Of a stretch of DNA of 64,000 bases, positions 17,395-25,191 are shown piece by piece. The notes under the pieces were generated by a model. It was not told the DNA's origin. It was given only the letters and a program-made list of their open reading frames with translations, and did no database searches. Source of the DNA: Pseudomonas juntendi (lineage in GTDB: Bacteria > Pseudomonadota > Gammaproteobacteria > Pseudomonadales > Pseudomonadaceae). Within the stretch, counting starts at the first letter, position 1. Each line of letters begins with the position of its first letter. The DNA lies in assembly GCF_009932375.1 (NCBI RefSeq), contig NZ_BLJG01000060.1:1-64000 (forward strand), read 5' to 3'. The position numbers were made by a program, and so were the translations under genes.

Positions 17395-17587
17395 GAGTTT
17401 CTCCTCAGCTACGTCAGGTCTATTCAGAAGAGCATGCAGGCTGGCAAAAGTTTGATTTGCCTTCCCTCAAGGCCCAGTGCCGGCGTTGCCGAGTGGTCAG
17501 TTCGTGTACCCCTGGGCGGATTGAATGGAACGGTCAACGCGGCCACACCGCCTAACGCCATACCCACTCACCCACAGGAGAACCACC

Positions 17588-17737
17588 ATGATCGACCCTT
17601 CTCATCCCGACCCCTATGTTGACGAGATACCCCACAACCCCGGCGAGCCGGTACTCGAACCCGAACCCGAGCCACCGAAGCAGGCGCCCGATTGGCCGGA
17701 AGACCAGGTTCCGCCTGAGGAACAGTCCGACGGTTGA
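17588..17737 (+). CDS. Very small proline/glutamate-rich protein
   Basis: A 49-residue protein dominated by Pro, Glu and Asp (GEPVLEPEPEPPKQAPDWPE), certainly disordered and acidic. ATG 17588 follows CAGGAGAACCACC, a good ribosome site, which is the main reason to call it real. Comparable short proline-rich proteins occur in Pseudomonas stress blocks; function unknown. Confidence 0.6.
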   Translation: MIDPSHPDPYVDEIPHNPGEPVLEPEPEPPKQAPDWPEDQVPPEEQSDG

Positions 17738-17828
17738 ACCCAGCGTTGCGCCATCCGTCGGCAGCAAAGCACGGGAGGTGCGCTGACCAGGACCAAATAA
17801 AGGTGATCAACCTCGATGGAGACTCACC

Positions 17829-18170
17829 ATGAAGACTTACAAGCCCCACACGCTGTTTTTGGCGCTATGCCTTGGAGCCAGTGCGCCGCTGGCCCTGGCC
17901 GCCACCGACACGAACGACCAGCGTGCCCCTGCTACCCACACGGATGACAGCGGCCACATGAACGGCAACGGCGGCGCTACCGGGTCCGGCACACCAAGCG
18001 ATGGCATGGGTACCGGGGCCGGCGGTACCGACAGCAATGACACGGATAAAACAGGTGGAGATGGCACCACCCAGGGCTCGGGTAGTGGCGGGACAGGGAA
18101 CGGCCCCGGAACGGGTCAGGGTGGCGGATCTGGCACAGGTGGCAGCGGCGGGAATGGCGCCGGTGGTTGA
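17829..18170 (+). CDS. Secreted Gly/Thr-rich low-complexity protein
   Basis: A 113-residue protein. Residues 1-24 form a Sec signal peptide (KTYKPHTLFLALCLGASAPL, cleavage near ALA-ATD). The mature part is nearly all Gly, Ser, Thr, Asp and Asn (GAGGTDSNDTDKTGGDG), so it should be an unstructured periplasmic or extracellular polypeptide. The start follows TGGAG. It is close before the TPP enzyme gene. Function unknown. Confidence 0.65.
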   Translation: MKTYKPHTLFLALCLGASAPLALAATDTNDQRAPATHTDDSGHMNGNGGATGSGTPSDGMGTGAGGTDSNDTDKTGGDGTTQGSGSGGTGNGPGTGQGGGSGTGGSGGNGAGG

Positions 18171-18227
18171 GCCAGCCAGCCCTAGCGCGGTATATGCCCA
18201 CTCGGGTGGCCCGCGCGCACTCACTTG

Positions 18228-18255
18228 AAACTTTACCGCCAGCTGCTCAGTCCAG
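18228..18255 (+). promoter_or_regulatory. AlgU-like promoter element
   Basis: AAACTT (18228-18233), 17 bp, then TCCAG (18251-18255), 29 bp before the TPP-enzyme start. One base differs from the GAACTT consensus and the TC of the -10 is kept. It is part of the GAAC/AAAC-N19-TC set in this stress block. Confidence 0.35.
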
Positions 18256-18283
18256 ACCCCTATCGATCACGCCTAGGGGTAAC

Positions 18284-20074
18284 ATGATGAGCAGCACAGT
18301 AGGTGACTTTCTGGTGGAGCGTCTGTACCAATGGGGTGTGCGGCGTATTTTTGGCTACCCTGGCGACGGTATCAACGGGGTGTTCGGTGCCTTGCGGCGG
18401 GCTGAGGGCAAGATCCAGTTCGTGCAGGCACGCCATGAGGAAATGGCTGCATTCATGGCCAGTGCACACGCCAAGTTCACCGGTGAACTTGGCGTGTGCA
18501 TCGCAACTTCCGGCCCAGGCGCTTCGCACCTGCTGACGGGCTTGTATGACGCGCGCATGGATCACCAGCCGGTTCTGGCGATTGTCGGCCAGCAGGCGCG
18601 CGCCGCGCTCGGCGGGCACTATCAGCAGGAGCTCGACCTGTTGTCGATGTTCAAGGACGTTGCCGGGGCCTTCGTGCAGCAGGCGTCTACCCCAGCGCAA
18701 GTGCGGCACCTGCTTGACCGCGCGGTACGCACTGCCGTCGGCGAGCGCCGGGTTACCGCTGTCATTCTTCCCAATGACTTGCAGGACCTGCCTTATGAGG
18801 ACCCACCGCGGGCCCACGGCACCGTGCACTCCGGCGTTGGCTACAGCAAGCCCAAGGTGGTGCCGTTCGCAGCCGACCTGCAGCGCGCCGCCGAGGTGCT
18901 GAACGCGGGGCGCAAGGTGGCGATACTGGTGGGGGCAGGCGCGCTGCAGGCCAGCGAACAGGTGGTGGCGGTGGCTGAAGCACTGGGCGCTGGCGTGGCC
19001 AAGGCGCTGTTGGGCAAGGCGGTATTGCCCGACGACCTGCCGTGGGTGACCGGGGCGATAGGCCTGCTAGGCACCGAGCCCAGTGCGCACCTGATGAACG
19101 AATGCGACACTTTGCTGATGATCGGTTCCGGCTTCCCCTACGCCGAATTCATGCCCAAGGAAGGCCAGGCCCGTGGCGTGCAGATCGACCTGCAGCCGGA
19201 CATGCTCAGCTTGCGCTACCCGATGGAAGTCAACCTGGTGGGGGATGCCAGCGAAACACTGCAGGCCCTGCTGCCGCTACTGGAGCACAAGACCGATCGG
19301 CGCTGGCGGGCCAAGGTCGAAGGCTGGCGCGGCAAGTGGGACAAGACCTTGGCCAAGCGGGCCATGGCCAAGGCAGACCCCATCAACCCGCAGCGGGTCG
19401 TGCACGAACTCTCCCCGCGCCTGCCCGACCATGCCATCGTCACCAGCGACTCGGGTTCCTGCGCCAACTGGTATGCCCGCGACCTCATGGTGCGCCAAGG
19501 CATGCAGTGTTCGTTGTCAGGTGGCCTGGCGAGCATGGGCGCGGCGGTACCTTATGCCATCGCCGCCAAGTTCGCCCACCCGCAGCGTGGCGTGATCGCG
19601 CTGGTAGGTGACGGCGCGATGCAGATGAGCAACCTGGCCGAGCTGATTACCGTTGCCAAGTACTGGCAGCAATGGGACAACCCCCAGTGGATCTGCGCGG
19701 TGTTCAACAACGAAGACCTCAACCAGGTCACCTGGGAACAACGGGTCATGGAAGGCGACCCGAAGTTCGAGGCTTCACAGTCAATTCCTGATGTGCCTTA
19801 TCACCTGTTCGCCATCTCCATCGGCCTGCAGGGTATCTACGTGGAGCGGGAGGAGGATATCGCCGACGCGTGGGAGCGGGCGCTGGCGGCTGACCGGCCT
19901 GTGCTGATCGAGTTCAAGACCGACCCGAATGTGCCTCCCCTGCCCCCGCACATCAAGTTGGAGCAGGCCAGGAACTTCGCCAGCAGCCTGCTCAAGGGCG
20001 ACCCTGACCAGGCCGGGGTCATCGTGCAGGCGGCCAAACAGGTGCTCAGCACGGTGCTGCCGGGCAAGAAGTAA
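18284..20074 (+). CDS. Thiamine-pyrophosphate-dependent oxidase/decarboxylase (pyruvate oxidase-like)
   Basis: A 596-residue protein with the three-domain TPP-enzyme layout. The N-terminal Pyr domain has the catalytic Glu in QARHEEMAAFMAS; the central domain has ILVGAGALQASEQVV; the C-terminal PP domain has the GDG-NN cofactor motif, VGDGAMQMSNLAELITVAKY to CAVFNNEDLN. It fits the pyruvate oxidase / acetolactate synthase superfamily, nearer to stress-linked YdaP-type pyruvate oxidases than to biosynthetic IlvB. Starts at 18284 or 18287 are both possible after AGGGG. A 38-bp perfect palindrome lies inside the gene. Confidence 0.85.
   Translation: MMSSTVGDFLVERLYQWGVRRIFGYPGDGINGVFGALRRAEGKIQFVQARHEEMAAFMASAHAKFTGELGVCIATSGPGASHLLTGLYDARMDHQPVLAIVGQQARAALGGHYQQELDLLSMFKDVAGAFVQQASTPAQVRHLLDRAVRTAVGERRVTAVILPNDLQDLPYEDPPRAHGTVHSGVGYSKPKVVPFAADLQRAAEVLNAGRKVAILVGAGALQASEQVVAVAEALGAGVAKALLGKAVLPDDLPWVTGAIGLLGTEPSAHLMNECDTLLMIGSGFPYAEFMPKEGQARGVQIDLQPDMLSLRYPMEVNLVGDASETLQALLPLLEHKTDRRWRAKVEGWRGKWDKTLAKRAMAKADPINPQRVVHELSPRLPDHAIVTSDSGSCANWYARDLMVRQGMQCSLSGGLASMGAAVPYAIAAKFAHPQRGVIALVGDGAMQMSNLAELITVAKYWQQWDNPQWICAVFNNEDLNQVTWEQRVMEGDPKFEASQSIPDVPYHLFAISIGLQGIYVEREEDIADAWERALAADRPVLIEFKTDPNVPPLPPHIKLEQARNFASSLLKGDPDQAGVIVQAAKQVLSTVLPGKK
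18463..18500. repeat. 38-bp perfect palindrome inside a coding gene
   Basis: From TGCACACGCC to GGCGTGTGCA, the two 19-bp arms are exact reverse complements with no spacer (centre TTCACC/GGTGAA between 18481 and 18482). It encodes AHAKFTGELGVC of the TPP enzyme, in the first domain just after the catalytic Glu. Both strands therefore read the same peptide. It could form a hairpin in mRNA or a cruciform. Confidence 0.9.
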
Positions 20075-20090
20075 CGCACCACGTGACTGC

Positions 20091-20123
20091 GCTACCGGAA
20101 TAGGCCTCGGCTGTTCCGGTAGC
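20091..20123. terminator. Hairpin between convergent genes
   Basis: GCTACCGGAA and TTCCGGTAGC form a perfect 10-bp stem with a 13-nt loop after the TPP-enzyme stop and before the end of the convergent exonuclease gene. No U-tract follows. The loop contains GCCTCGG, which can pair with CCGAGGC at 20126-20132. Confidence 0.5.
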
Positions 20124-20152
20124 CACCGAGGCAGAGCGCTTTGCCCGTTGCC

Positions 20153-20947
20153 TCAGTTGCGGCGGCGGCCGCCCAATTCGACCCACACAGGGGCGTGATC
20201 GCTGGCCTTGGCCTCATTGCGCACCCAGGCATCTACCCCCGCCCCTTTCAGGTAAGGGGCGAGCTCGCGGTTGAGCAGCAGGTGGTCGATGCGCAGCCCG
20301 GCGTTACGTGCCCAGTGGTTGCGGAAGTAATCCCAGAAGGTGTACACGCGCTCGTCCGGGTACAGGTGGCGAACGGCATCCGTCCAACCTTGCGTCAGCA
20401 GACGCTCGAAACAGGCACGGGACTCTGGCTGCAACAAGGCATCCTTGAGCCAGGAACGTGTGTCGTAAATGTCCAGGTCCGTGGGCACCACGTTGAAATC
20501 ACCCGCCAGGAGCGCTGGGTGCCCATTGGCATACAGCGTTTGCGCATGCTGGATCAGGCATTCGAACCAGCGCAACTTGTAATCGAATTTCGGCCCAGGC
20601 TGCGGATTACCGTTGGGCAGATACAAGCACCCGATCAGCACCCCATGCGCCGCTGCTTCCAAGTAACGGCTCTGGGTGTCGTCCTCCATGCCTGGCAAGC
20701 CACGTCGCACCTCCAGCGGCTCGCTGTCACGCGCCAGAATGGCCACGCCGTTCCAGGCGGGCTGGCCCTGATAAAGACTGCCGTAACCTGCAGCCTCGAT
20801 CTCCTGACGCGGAAACTTGTGATCAGCAGCCTTCAATTCCTGCAGGCAGGCGATGTCGGGCCGTTCGCGCTTCAACCACTCCAGCAATGCGGGCAAGCGG
20901 CTGCTGATACCATTGATATTGAAGGTGGCGATGCGGAGGTTTTTCAT
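20153..20947 (-). CDS. xthA: Exodeoxyribonuclease III (AP endonuclease)
   Basis: A 264-residue protein of the ExoIII/AP-endonuclease family. Motifs are FNINGISSRL (metal-side Asn), CLQELKAAD (catalytic Glu), NVVPTDLDIY in GDFNVVP, LRIDHLLLN and the terminal SDHAPVWVEL (catalytic Asp-His). It repairs abasic sites and blocked 3' ends. The length is normal for the family. Its ATG overlaps the stop of the small upstream gene by four bases (ATGA). The extra copy in a stress block, and not in a core repair operon, suggests a stress-related paralogue. Confidence 0.92.
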   Translation of the reverse strand: MKNLRIATFNINGISSRLPALLEWLKRERPDIACLQELKAADHKFPRQEIEAAGYGSLYQGQPAWNGVAILARDSEPLEVRRGLPGMEDDTQSRYLEAAAHGVLIGCLYLPNGNPQPGPKFDYKLRWFECLIQHAQTLYANGHPALLAGDFNVVPTDLDIYDTRSWLKDALLQPESRACFERLLTQGWTDAVRHLYPDERVYTFWDYFRNHWARNAGLRIDHLLLNRELAPYLKGAGVDAWVRNEAKASDHAPVWVELGGRRRN

Positions 20948-21186
20948 GCGTCAGGGTCATTCACGTGGGCCTGAACTGCGTCTTCCAGCGCTCGCACATG
21001 GGCTTCGTCGGCCAGTGCCTTGAGCGCCAGCCAGTCGTCCCAGTCGAGGGTGCCATCGTCGCGCAGGGCCTCGGCGGTGCGCAGCAGTTCATGGTGGTAG
21101 GCGTCTGGCGATTCGCTGCGGTAACTGACGTCGTCGTACTGCGCGTACCACGCTGCCAGTTCGGGAATGCTGCGTTCGATACTCAT
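20944..21186 (-). CDS. Small hypothetical protein upstream of exonuclease III
   Basis: An 80-residue acidic helical protein (IPELAAWYAQYDDVSYRS; GTLDWDDWLALKALADEAHV). ATG 21186 follows GAGGGC; its stop overlaps the xthA start by four bases, so the two are translationally coupled. It may modulate or accompany the nuclease. No known domain is recognised. Confidence 0.7.
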   Translation of the reverse strand: MSIERSIPELAAWYAQYDDVSYRSESPDAYHHELLRTAEALRDDGTLDWDDWLALKALADEAHVRALEDAVQAHVNDPDA

Positions 21187-21309
21187 GGCGGTGCCCTCGC
21201 TCAATCATTATGGGTGAGAGCACCTCGAGCGCGCGATGTTCAGTCCGGGTACATCGGCGGTAGAGCGCGGCCGGCCACTGCACAACAGAACGGCGCAGGA
21301 ACCAGCCCC

Positions 21310-21337
21310 AAAAAAAACCCGTGCTCCAGGCACGGGC
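21310..21337 (-). terminator. Intrinsic terminator of the PepSY gene
   Basis: On the minus strand CCCGTGCC-TGGA-GCACGGG folds and is followed by eight U residues (forward A-run 21310-21317). It is a classic rho-independent terminator about 30 bp after the stop of the PepSY-domain gene. It is the clearest terminator in the window. Confidence 0.85.
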
Positions 21338-21364
21338 CGCTCAGTGAGCAACACCCGCTCTGGA

Positions 21365-21637
21365 TCAGTTATCCAGTTCGTCCTTGACGACCTTGCCGTC
21401 GCGCGGATCGACCTTGAACTCGTACTGCTTGCCATCGGCTTTGATGCCCTCACCTTCCCAATGGCCGTCATCGGCCTCGATCTTGGTGATTTGCGTGTAG
21501 CCAGCGCCCTTCAGCGTCGCTTCCGCCTGGTCTTTGCTCACCTTCCAGTCAGCACCAGGCTGGTCCGCCCACGCCGCCGTACTGCCCAGCGCGGTCGCCA
21601 GCGCCAGGCCAGTGAACAGTCGAGTCATCGTCTTCAT
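21365..21637 (-). CDS. Periplasmic PepSY-domain protein
   Basis: A 90-residue secreted protein. A signal peptide spans about residues 1-23 (RLFTGLALATALGSTAAWA), then one PepSY-like unit: VSKDQAEATLKGAGYTQI, IEADDGHWEGEGIKADG, KQYEFKVDPRDGKVVKDEL. Small periplasmic PepSY proteins are thought to inhibit or chaperone periplasmic enzymes and are often envelope-stress genes. The start at ATG 21637 follows AAAAGGA. It has a strong terminator and an AlgU-like element upstream. Confidence 0.8.
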   Translation of the reverse strand: MKTMTRLFTGLALATALGSTAAWADQPGADWKVSKDQAEATLKGAGYTQITKIEADDGHWEGEGIKADGKQYEFKVDPRDGKVVKDELDN

Positions 21638-21668
21638 CGCCAACATCCTTTTTCATGAAAGTTAGCGG

Positions 21669-21696
21669 TACGACTGGCGGCCGCACCTCAGCGTTC
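21669..21696 (-). promoter_or_regulatory. GAAC-N19-TCnnA promoter-like element
   Basis: On the minus strand GAACGC, 17 bp, then TCGTA, ending 31 bp upstream of the PepSY gene start. The TCnnA part fits the AlgU -10; the -35 matches four of six. Same spacing as the elements before the other stress genes. Confidence 0.35.
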
Positions 21697-21815
21697 AGTT
21701 TTGTTTCGGGGGCATGGATGCGATGTCATCAGCCAGCACCGCCGGTGAATTGCGTTGGAACTTCGCGGCGGGACGATGGCCTCCTTCTCAGGCCTATCGA
21801 AAACGGAGAATCACG

Positions 21816-22355
21816 ATGTACGACAAACTGAATGGCAAACGCGTGGCATTCCTGGTGACTGACGGTTTTGAACAGGTCGAGTTGACCGGCCCACGTGAAG
21901 CCCTGGAACAAACAGGCGCGGTGGTCGATATCCTGAGCGAAAAGGACGGCACGGTACGCGGCTGGAACCATGACAAACCGGCTGACGAGTTTACCGTGGA
22001 TGCCACCTTCGACAGCGCGCAGGTGGACCTGTACGACGCCATTGTGTTGCCGGGCGGGGTGCAGAACTCCGATACCATCCGCCTGATCGAGGGCGCGCAA
22101 GCGCTGGTGAAAAGCCACGCTGCGGCAAACAAGCCACTGGCAGTGATCTGCCACGGGGCCTGGCTGCTGATATCGGCGGGCCTGGTAAAGGGCAAGCGGA
22201 TGACCAGCTACCAGACCTTGCAGGACGATATTCGCAACGCCGGGGGCGAGTGGGTGGATGAGAAGGTGGTGGTAGACGGCCACCTTATCAGCAGCCGCAA
22301 GCCGGACGATATCCCGGCCTTCAACGATCAGTTGATCAAAGCACTGAGCGAATGA
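21816..22355 (+). CDS. PfpI/DJ-1-family protein (glyoxalase III or deglycase-like)
   Basis: A 179-residue DJ-1/PfpI protein. The nucleophilic cysteine lies in the elbow AVICHGAWLLISAGL, with Glu in FEQVELTGPREAL and PGGVQNSDTIRL as other active-site parts. The CHG arrangement is typical of PfpI/YhbO stress proteins, reported as glyoxalase, deglycase or weak peptidase. The start follows CGGAGAA. GGAACTT occurs 52 bp upstream but with off spacing for an AlgU -10. It is a cytosolic stress protein; the substrate is not determined by sequence. Confidence 0.87.
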   Translation: MYDKLNGKRVAFLVTDGFEQVELTGPREALEQTGAVVDILSEKDGTVRGWNHDKPADEFTVDATFDSAQVDLYDAIVLPGGVQNSDTIRLIEGAQALVKSHAAANKPLAVICHGAWLLISAGLVKGKRMTSYQTLQDDIRNAGGEWVDEKVVVDGHLISSRKPDDIPAFNDQLIKALSE

Positions 22356-22428
22356 ACCGCGTCAGCCAAGGCAGGCTGAGGTCGCGTTGATGCTGTGAGT
22401 TTTGCGCACCCGGTCCTGCAGCGGGTGC

Positions 22429-23316
22429 TCAAAGCTCCAACCGGCCTGCCAGCAAGGCACTCAGCACCCCGGCAAGGTCATCGCCATGTTCATCCAGCAG
22501 CCGCAAGGGTATGCCTTGCAAGACCGATTGTGACCCGGCGAGGTCCGCACCGACCAACGCCAGCGGGCACGCGACATCCATCTGCAAGGCGCGCAGTTGG
22601 CGGGCCAGTGTTGCGCTCACCGAGCCCTGTACGGCAATCACCAACGCTGCAGGCTGCACGGCGGCGCAGACCAGCGCCAGCTCTTCCAGTGGCTGATCAC
22701 AGCCAAGCACGTCAATGCGCTGTTGCTCGCTGCTCAGCAACAGACCGGTGCACAGCAACTGCGCTTCAGCATGCCCTTCAGTGCCCGCCATGATCACGCG
22801 CGGCGCATTGGCCTGGTTCATCTGCAGGCGCATCAGGAGGCGCGCACGCAAGAAATTATCGAAGAACACCCATTGGCTGCGTTGGCCGAAGGCTCGCCCG
22901 GCGGCCAGTTGCTGCCAGACCGGCATCAGCACTTCGCGCAGCACCGTCGCCTTGGGCAACAACGTGAACAACTGGCCATGCAGCGCATCCAGCGCTTGGG
23001 CATCGAACGCCTGGGTAGCACGCAGCAGCGCTGCGCGCCATTCGGCAAAGGCCGAATCCGACTGCATGGCGGCTTTCGGCTGGGCGGCGAGGCGCTCACC
23101 GACCTTGCTGATCGGCAGCCCATGGTTGGTCCAGTGCAGAATGTCGCGGATACGCTGCACATCCTCGGCCGTGTACAGCCGGTGACCACCGTCGGTGCGC
23201 TGCGGGCGGAGCAAGCCGTGGCGCCGCTCCCAGGCGCGCAGGGTCACCGGGTTGATGCCCGTCAGGGTAACCACATCGCGCATGGGCAGCAGGTCGGCTT
23301 GAGTAGTATCAGTCAT
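22429..23316 (-). CDS. MerR-family light regulator, class II LitR type (PplR-like)
   Basis: A 295-residue regulator. Residues about 12-80 are a MerR winged helix-turn-helix (VTLTGINPVTLRAWERRHGL; RTDGGHRLYTAEDVQRI). The remainder has the LitR/CarH effector-domain layout but lacks the B12-ligating E/H motif: where CarH has EHxxxxxxR this protein reads VFFDNFLRARLLMRLQ. That places it with class II LitR proteins such as P. putida PplR, which depend on a partner short LOV protein. That partner is encoded divergently next door. The start at ATG 23316 has no strong ribosome site. Probable operators stand at both downstream operons. Confidence 0.8.
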   Translation of the reverse strand: MTDTTQADLLPMRDVVTLTGINPVTLRAWERRHGLLRPQRTDGGHRLYTAEDVQRIRDILHWTNHGLPISKVGERLAAQPKAAMQSDSAFAEWRAALLRATQAFDAQALDALHGQLFTLLPKATVLREVLMPVWQQLAAGRAFGQRSQWVFFDNFLRARLLMRLQMNQANAPRVIMAGTEGHAEAQLLCTGLLLSSEQQRIDVLGCDQPLEELALVCAAVQPAALVIAVQGSVSATLARQLRALQMDVACPLALVGADLAGSQSVLQGIPLRLLDEHGDDLAGVLSALLAGRLEL

Positions 23317-23469
23317 TGCACGGGTCGTCCGGGAAGTGCCCCATTCTAAACCGATACACACCTTCTGCGCAGTGCCGAACTGGGTCATCATGCAGCAAAC
23401 TGCGCGCGAAGCCCTGCACAGAGGCTACGCTGCGCTTACTGAACATGACATTTGCGTAGGTAGCGCTAC

Positions 23470-23916
23470 ATGATCACTGCAAAACTCCTGCAACTGATGG
23501 TCGAGCAATCCAACGACGGCATCGTCGTAGCCGAGCAGGAAGGCGAAGACAGCATCCTCATCTATGCCAACACAGCTTTCGAGCGGCTGACGGGCTACCA
23601 GGCCAGGGACATCCTGTACCAGGACTGCCGCTTCTTGCAGGGCGCCGACCATGACCAGGAAGCCGTACAGCGCATCCGCGAGGCGATACGTGACGGCAAG
23701 CCGTGCCGGGAAGTCCTGCGCAACTACCGCAAGGATGGCAGCCCGTTCTGGAACGAATTGTCCATCAGCCCAGTGTTCAACCAGGCGGATCAACTGACCT
23801 ACTACATCGGCATTCAGCACGATGTTTCCCGGCAGGTAGAGGCCGAGGCGCGGATCAAGGCGCTGGAAGCCGAGGTCGCTGAACTGCGGCAGCAGTTGGC
23901 GCAACGCGAAAGCTGA
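23470..23916 (+). CDS. Short LOV photoreceptor (PpSB/PplA-like)
   Basis: A 148-residue stand-alone LOV domain with short helical caps. It has the flavin-binding signature LYQDCRFLQG with adduct-forming Cys53, then LRNYRKDGSPFWNELSISPV and YYIGIQHDVSRQVEAE; the C-terminal helix IKALEAEVAELRQQL is a coiled coil for dimerisation. It closely resembles the P. putida short LOV proteins PpSB1 and PpSB2 as I remember them. One of these (PplA) controls the class II LitR regulator in response to blue light. No output domain is fused, so signalling is by protein contact. The start follows AGGTAG. Confidence 0.92.
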   Translation: MITAKLLQLMVEQSNDGIVVAEQEGEDSILIYANTAFERLTGYQARDILYQDCRFLQGADHDQEAVQRIREAIRDGKPCREVLRNYRKDGSPFWNELSISPVFNQADQLTYYIGIQHDVSRQVEAEARIKALEAEVAELRQQLAQRES

Positions 23917-23922
23917 AATAGC

Positions 23923-23946
23923 TATACAAAAACTTTGACTTGTACA
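23923..23946 (+). promoter_or_regulatory. LitR/PplR operator 1
   Basis: TATACA-N12-TGTACA matches exactly the form T(G/A)TACA-N12-TGTACA reported for the class II LitR regulator of P. putida. It overlaps a candidate -35 (TTGACT, 23935-23940). It lies 7 bp after the short LOV gene and 71 bp before the NTF2-like gene, so binding would block the rightward operon. Confidence 0.8.
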
Positions 23947-23973
23947 ATTTTTGTCGTAGGCTTCGAGTATACC

Positions 23974-23997
23974 TGTACAACAATCGGGTGTTGTACA
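23974..23997 (+). promoter_or_regulatory. LitR/PplR operator 2
   Basis: TGTACA-N12-TGTACA, a perfect copy of the motif, 20 bp before the NTF2-like gene start and 27 bp after operator 1. The tandem pair brackets the likely transcription start of the lipid operon, fitting strong repression in the dark. Confidence 0.85.
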
Positions 23998-24016
23998 GGA
24001 TTGTCCGGAGCCGAGC

Positions 24017-24439
24017 ATGTCCGCTTACCTGCAGCAGTTCGCCGAACGCTTTGCCCACCTTGACGTGGACAGCCTCGATTCACTGAACACCCTGTACAGC
24101 GAAGACGTTGTCTTCCGCGACCCCCTGCATCAAATTCACGGGCTCGACGCCCTGCAGGCCTATTTCGCCCAGTTGTACGCCAATGCCCGCGATATCCGCT
24201 ATGCCTTCGCCGCGGCGGACGAGGTGCTACCTGGCCAGGGTTACCTGCGCTGGACCCTCGAGTTTCGTCACCCACGGCTGGCACGGGGGGCACCGATAAC
24301 GGTGCAAGGCTGCAGTTTTCTGCAGTGGCGTGACCGCGTCCATTTCCACCAGGATTTCTTCGACGCAGGCGCCCTGTTGTATGAGCACGTTCCACTGATG
24401 GGCGGGGCCATTCGCTGGCTCAAAGGCAGGCTGGCATGA
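24017..24439 (+). CDS. NTF2-like / SnoaL-fold protein
   Basis: A 140-residue protein with the cone-shaped NTF2-like fold: the N-terminal helix LQQFAERFAHLD, then LNTLYSEDVVFRDPLHQIHG and the closing sheet HFHQDFFDAGALLYEHVPLM. Its first-gene place in the light operon and recurrence beside the SDR, flavoprotein, DUF1365 and CFA genes suggest a role in the lipid modification, perhaps as isomerase or carrier. Its last codons overlap the SDR start by four bases (ATGA). Two operators lie directly upstream. Confidence 0.8.
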   Translation: MSAYLQQFAERFAHLDVDSLDSLNTLYSEDVVFRDPLHQIHGLDALQAYFAQLYANARDIRYAFAAADEVLPGQGYLRWTLEFRHPRLARGAPITVQGCSFLQWRDRVHFHQDFFDAGALLYEHVPLMGGAIRWLKGRLA

Positions 24440-25188
24440 GCCGCTGCTGGTTGACAGGCGCTAGCAGCGGCCTTGGCGCAGCCCTTGCGCAAGCGCTGCT
24501 CGAACAAGGGCACCAGGTCGCGTTGGGTGGCCGTCGCAGCCAGGCACTGCTGCCGTTGGCCGAGCGGTATCCGGGGCAGGTGCTGTTGGCCGAGGGCGAC
24601 ATTGCCGACGCTGCACAAGTGGCACAAATGGCCGCCCGCATCGAGCAAGCCTGGGGTGGGCTGGACATGGCGGTCTTCAATGCAGGCACTTGTGAATACC
24701 TGGAGCCCGGCCACTTCGACCCGGCGCTTGTCGAACGCGTGGTACGCACCAACCTGCTGGGCGTGAGCAACTGCCTGGCCGCCGCCCTGCCCTTGCTGCG
24801 GGCAGGCGTGCGCCCGCACTTGGTGGTGGTCGGCAGTTCGGTAACCTGGCTGGCCTTGCCCCGTGCCGGGGCCTACGGGGCGTCCAAGGCAGCCGTGCGT
24901 TACCTGGTGGAGTCGCAGCGGATCGACCTGGCACGCGAGGGTATCGACGTGACGTTGGTCAGCCCGGGCTTTGTCGATACGCCGTTGACCCGCCGCAACG
25001 ACTTCCCCATGCCGCAACTGTGGTCTGCCGAGCGCGCGGCACAACATATTGCCAAGCGCTTGCCCCGGCGCCCGCTTGAAATCAACTTCCCGAGCCTTTT
25101 CACCTGGGGCCTGCGTGTGCTCGGGGCCCTGCCCCCGCGTCTGCGCCTGGCCCTGGGCCTGCGCTTGGCCCGCCACGAACAGGACTGA
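24436..25188 (+). CDS. SDR oxidoreductase of the light operon
   Basis: A 250-residue short-chain dehydrogenase with cofactor loop TGASSGLGAALAQAL, the NAG strand (AVFNAGTCEYLEP) and active-site S-Y-K (VVGSSVTWLALPRAG; YGASK). The C-terminus is basic and hydrophobic (LRVLGALPPRLRLALGL), suggesting contact with the membrane. Coupled by overlap to the upstream gene and three bases before the next, it probably acts on a lipid carbonyl or hydroxyl in this pathway. Confidence 0.87.
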   Translation: MSRCWLTGASSGLGAALAQALLEQGHQVALGGRRSQALLPLAERYPGQVLLAEGDIADAAQVAQMAARIEQAWGGLDMAVFNAGTCEYLEPGHFDPALVERVVRTNLLGVSNCLAAALPLLRAGVRPHLVVVGSSVTWLALPRAGAYGASKAAVRYLVESQRIDLAREGIDVTLVSPGFVDTPLTRRNDFPMPQLWSAERAAQHIAKRLPRRPLEINFPSLFTWGLRVLGALPPRLRLALGLRLARHEQD

Positions 25189-25191
25189 CCC

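Noticed and set aside
17490..17520. GCCGAGTGGTCAGTTCG resembling the D-arm of a serine or leucine tRNA
   Set aside because: No acceptor stem, anticodon arm or T-arm can be built around it.
21770..21800. AlgU promoter before the PfpI/DJ-1 gene (GGAACTT)
   Set aside because: The -35 is perfect but no TCnnA occurs at 16-17 bp; TC is one base too far.
22429..23316. Cobalamin-dependent CarH-type photoreceptor
   Set aside because: The B12-binding E/H motif is absent from the effector domain, so B12 photochemistry is unlikely.
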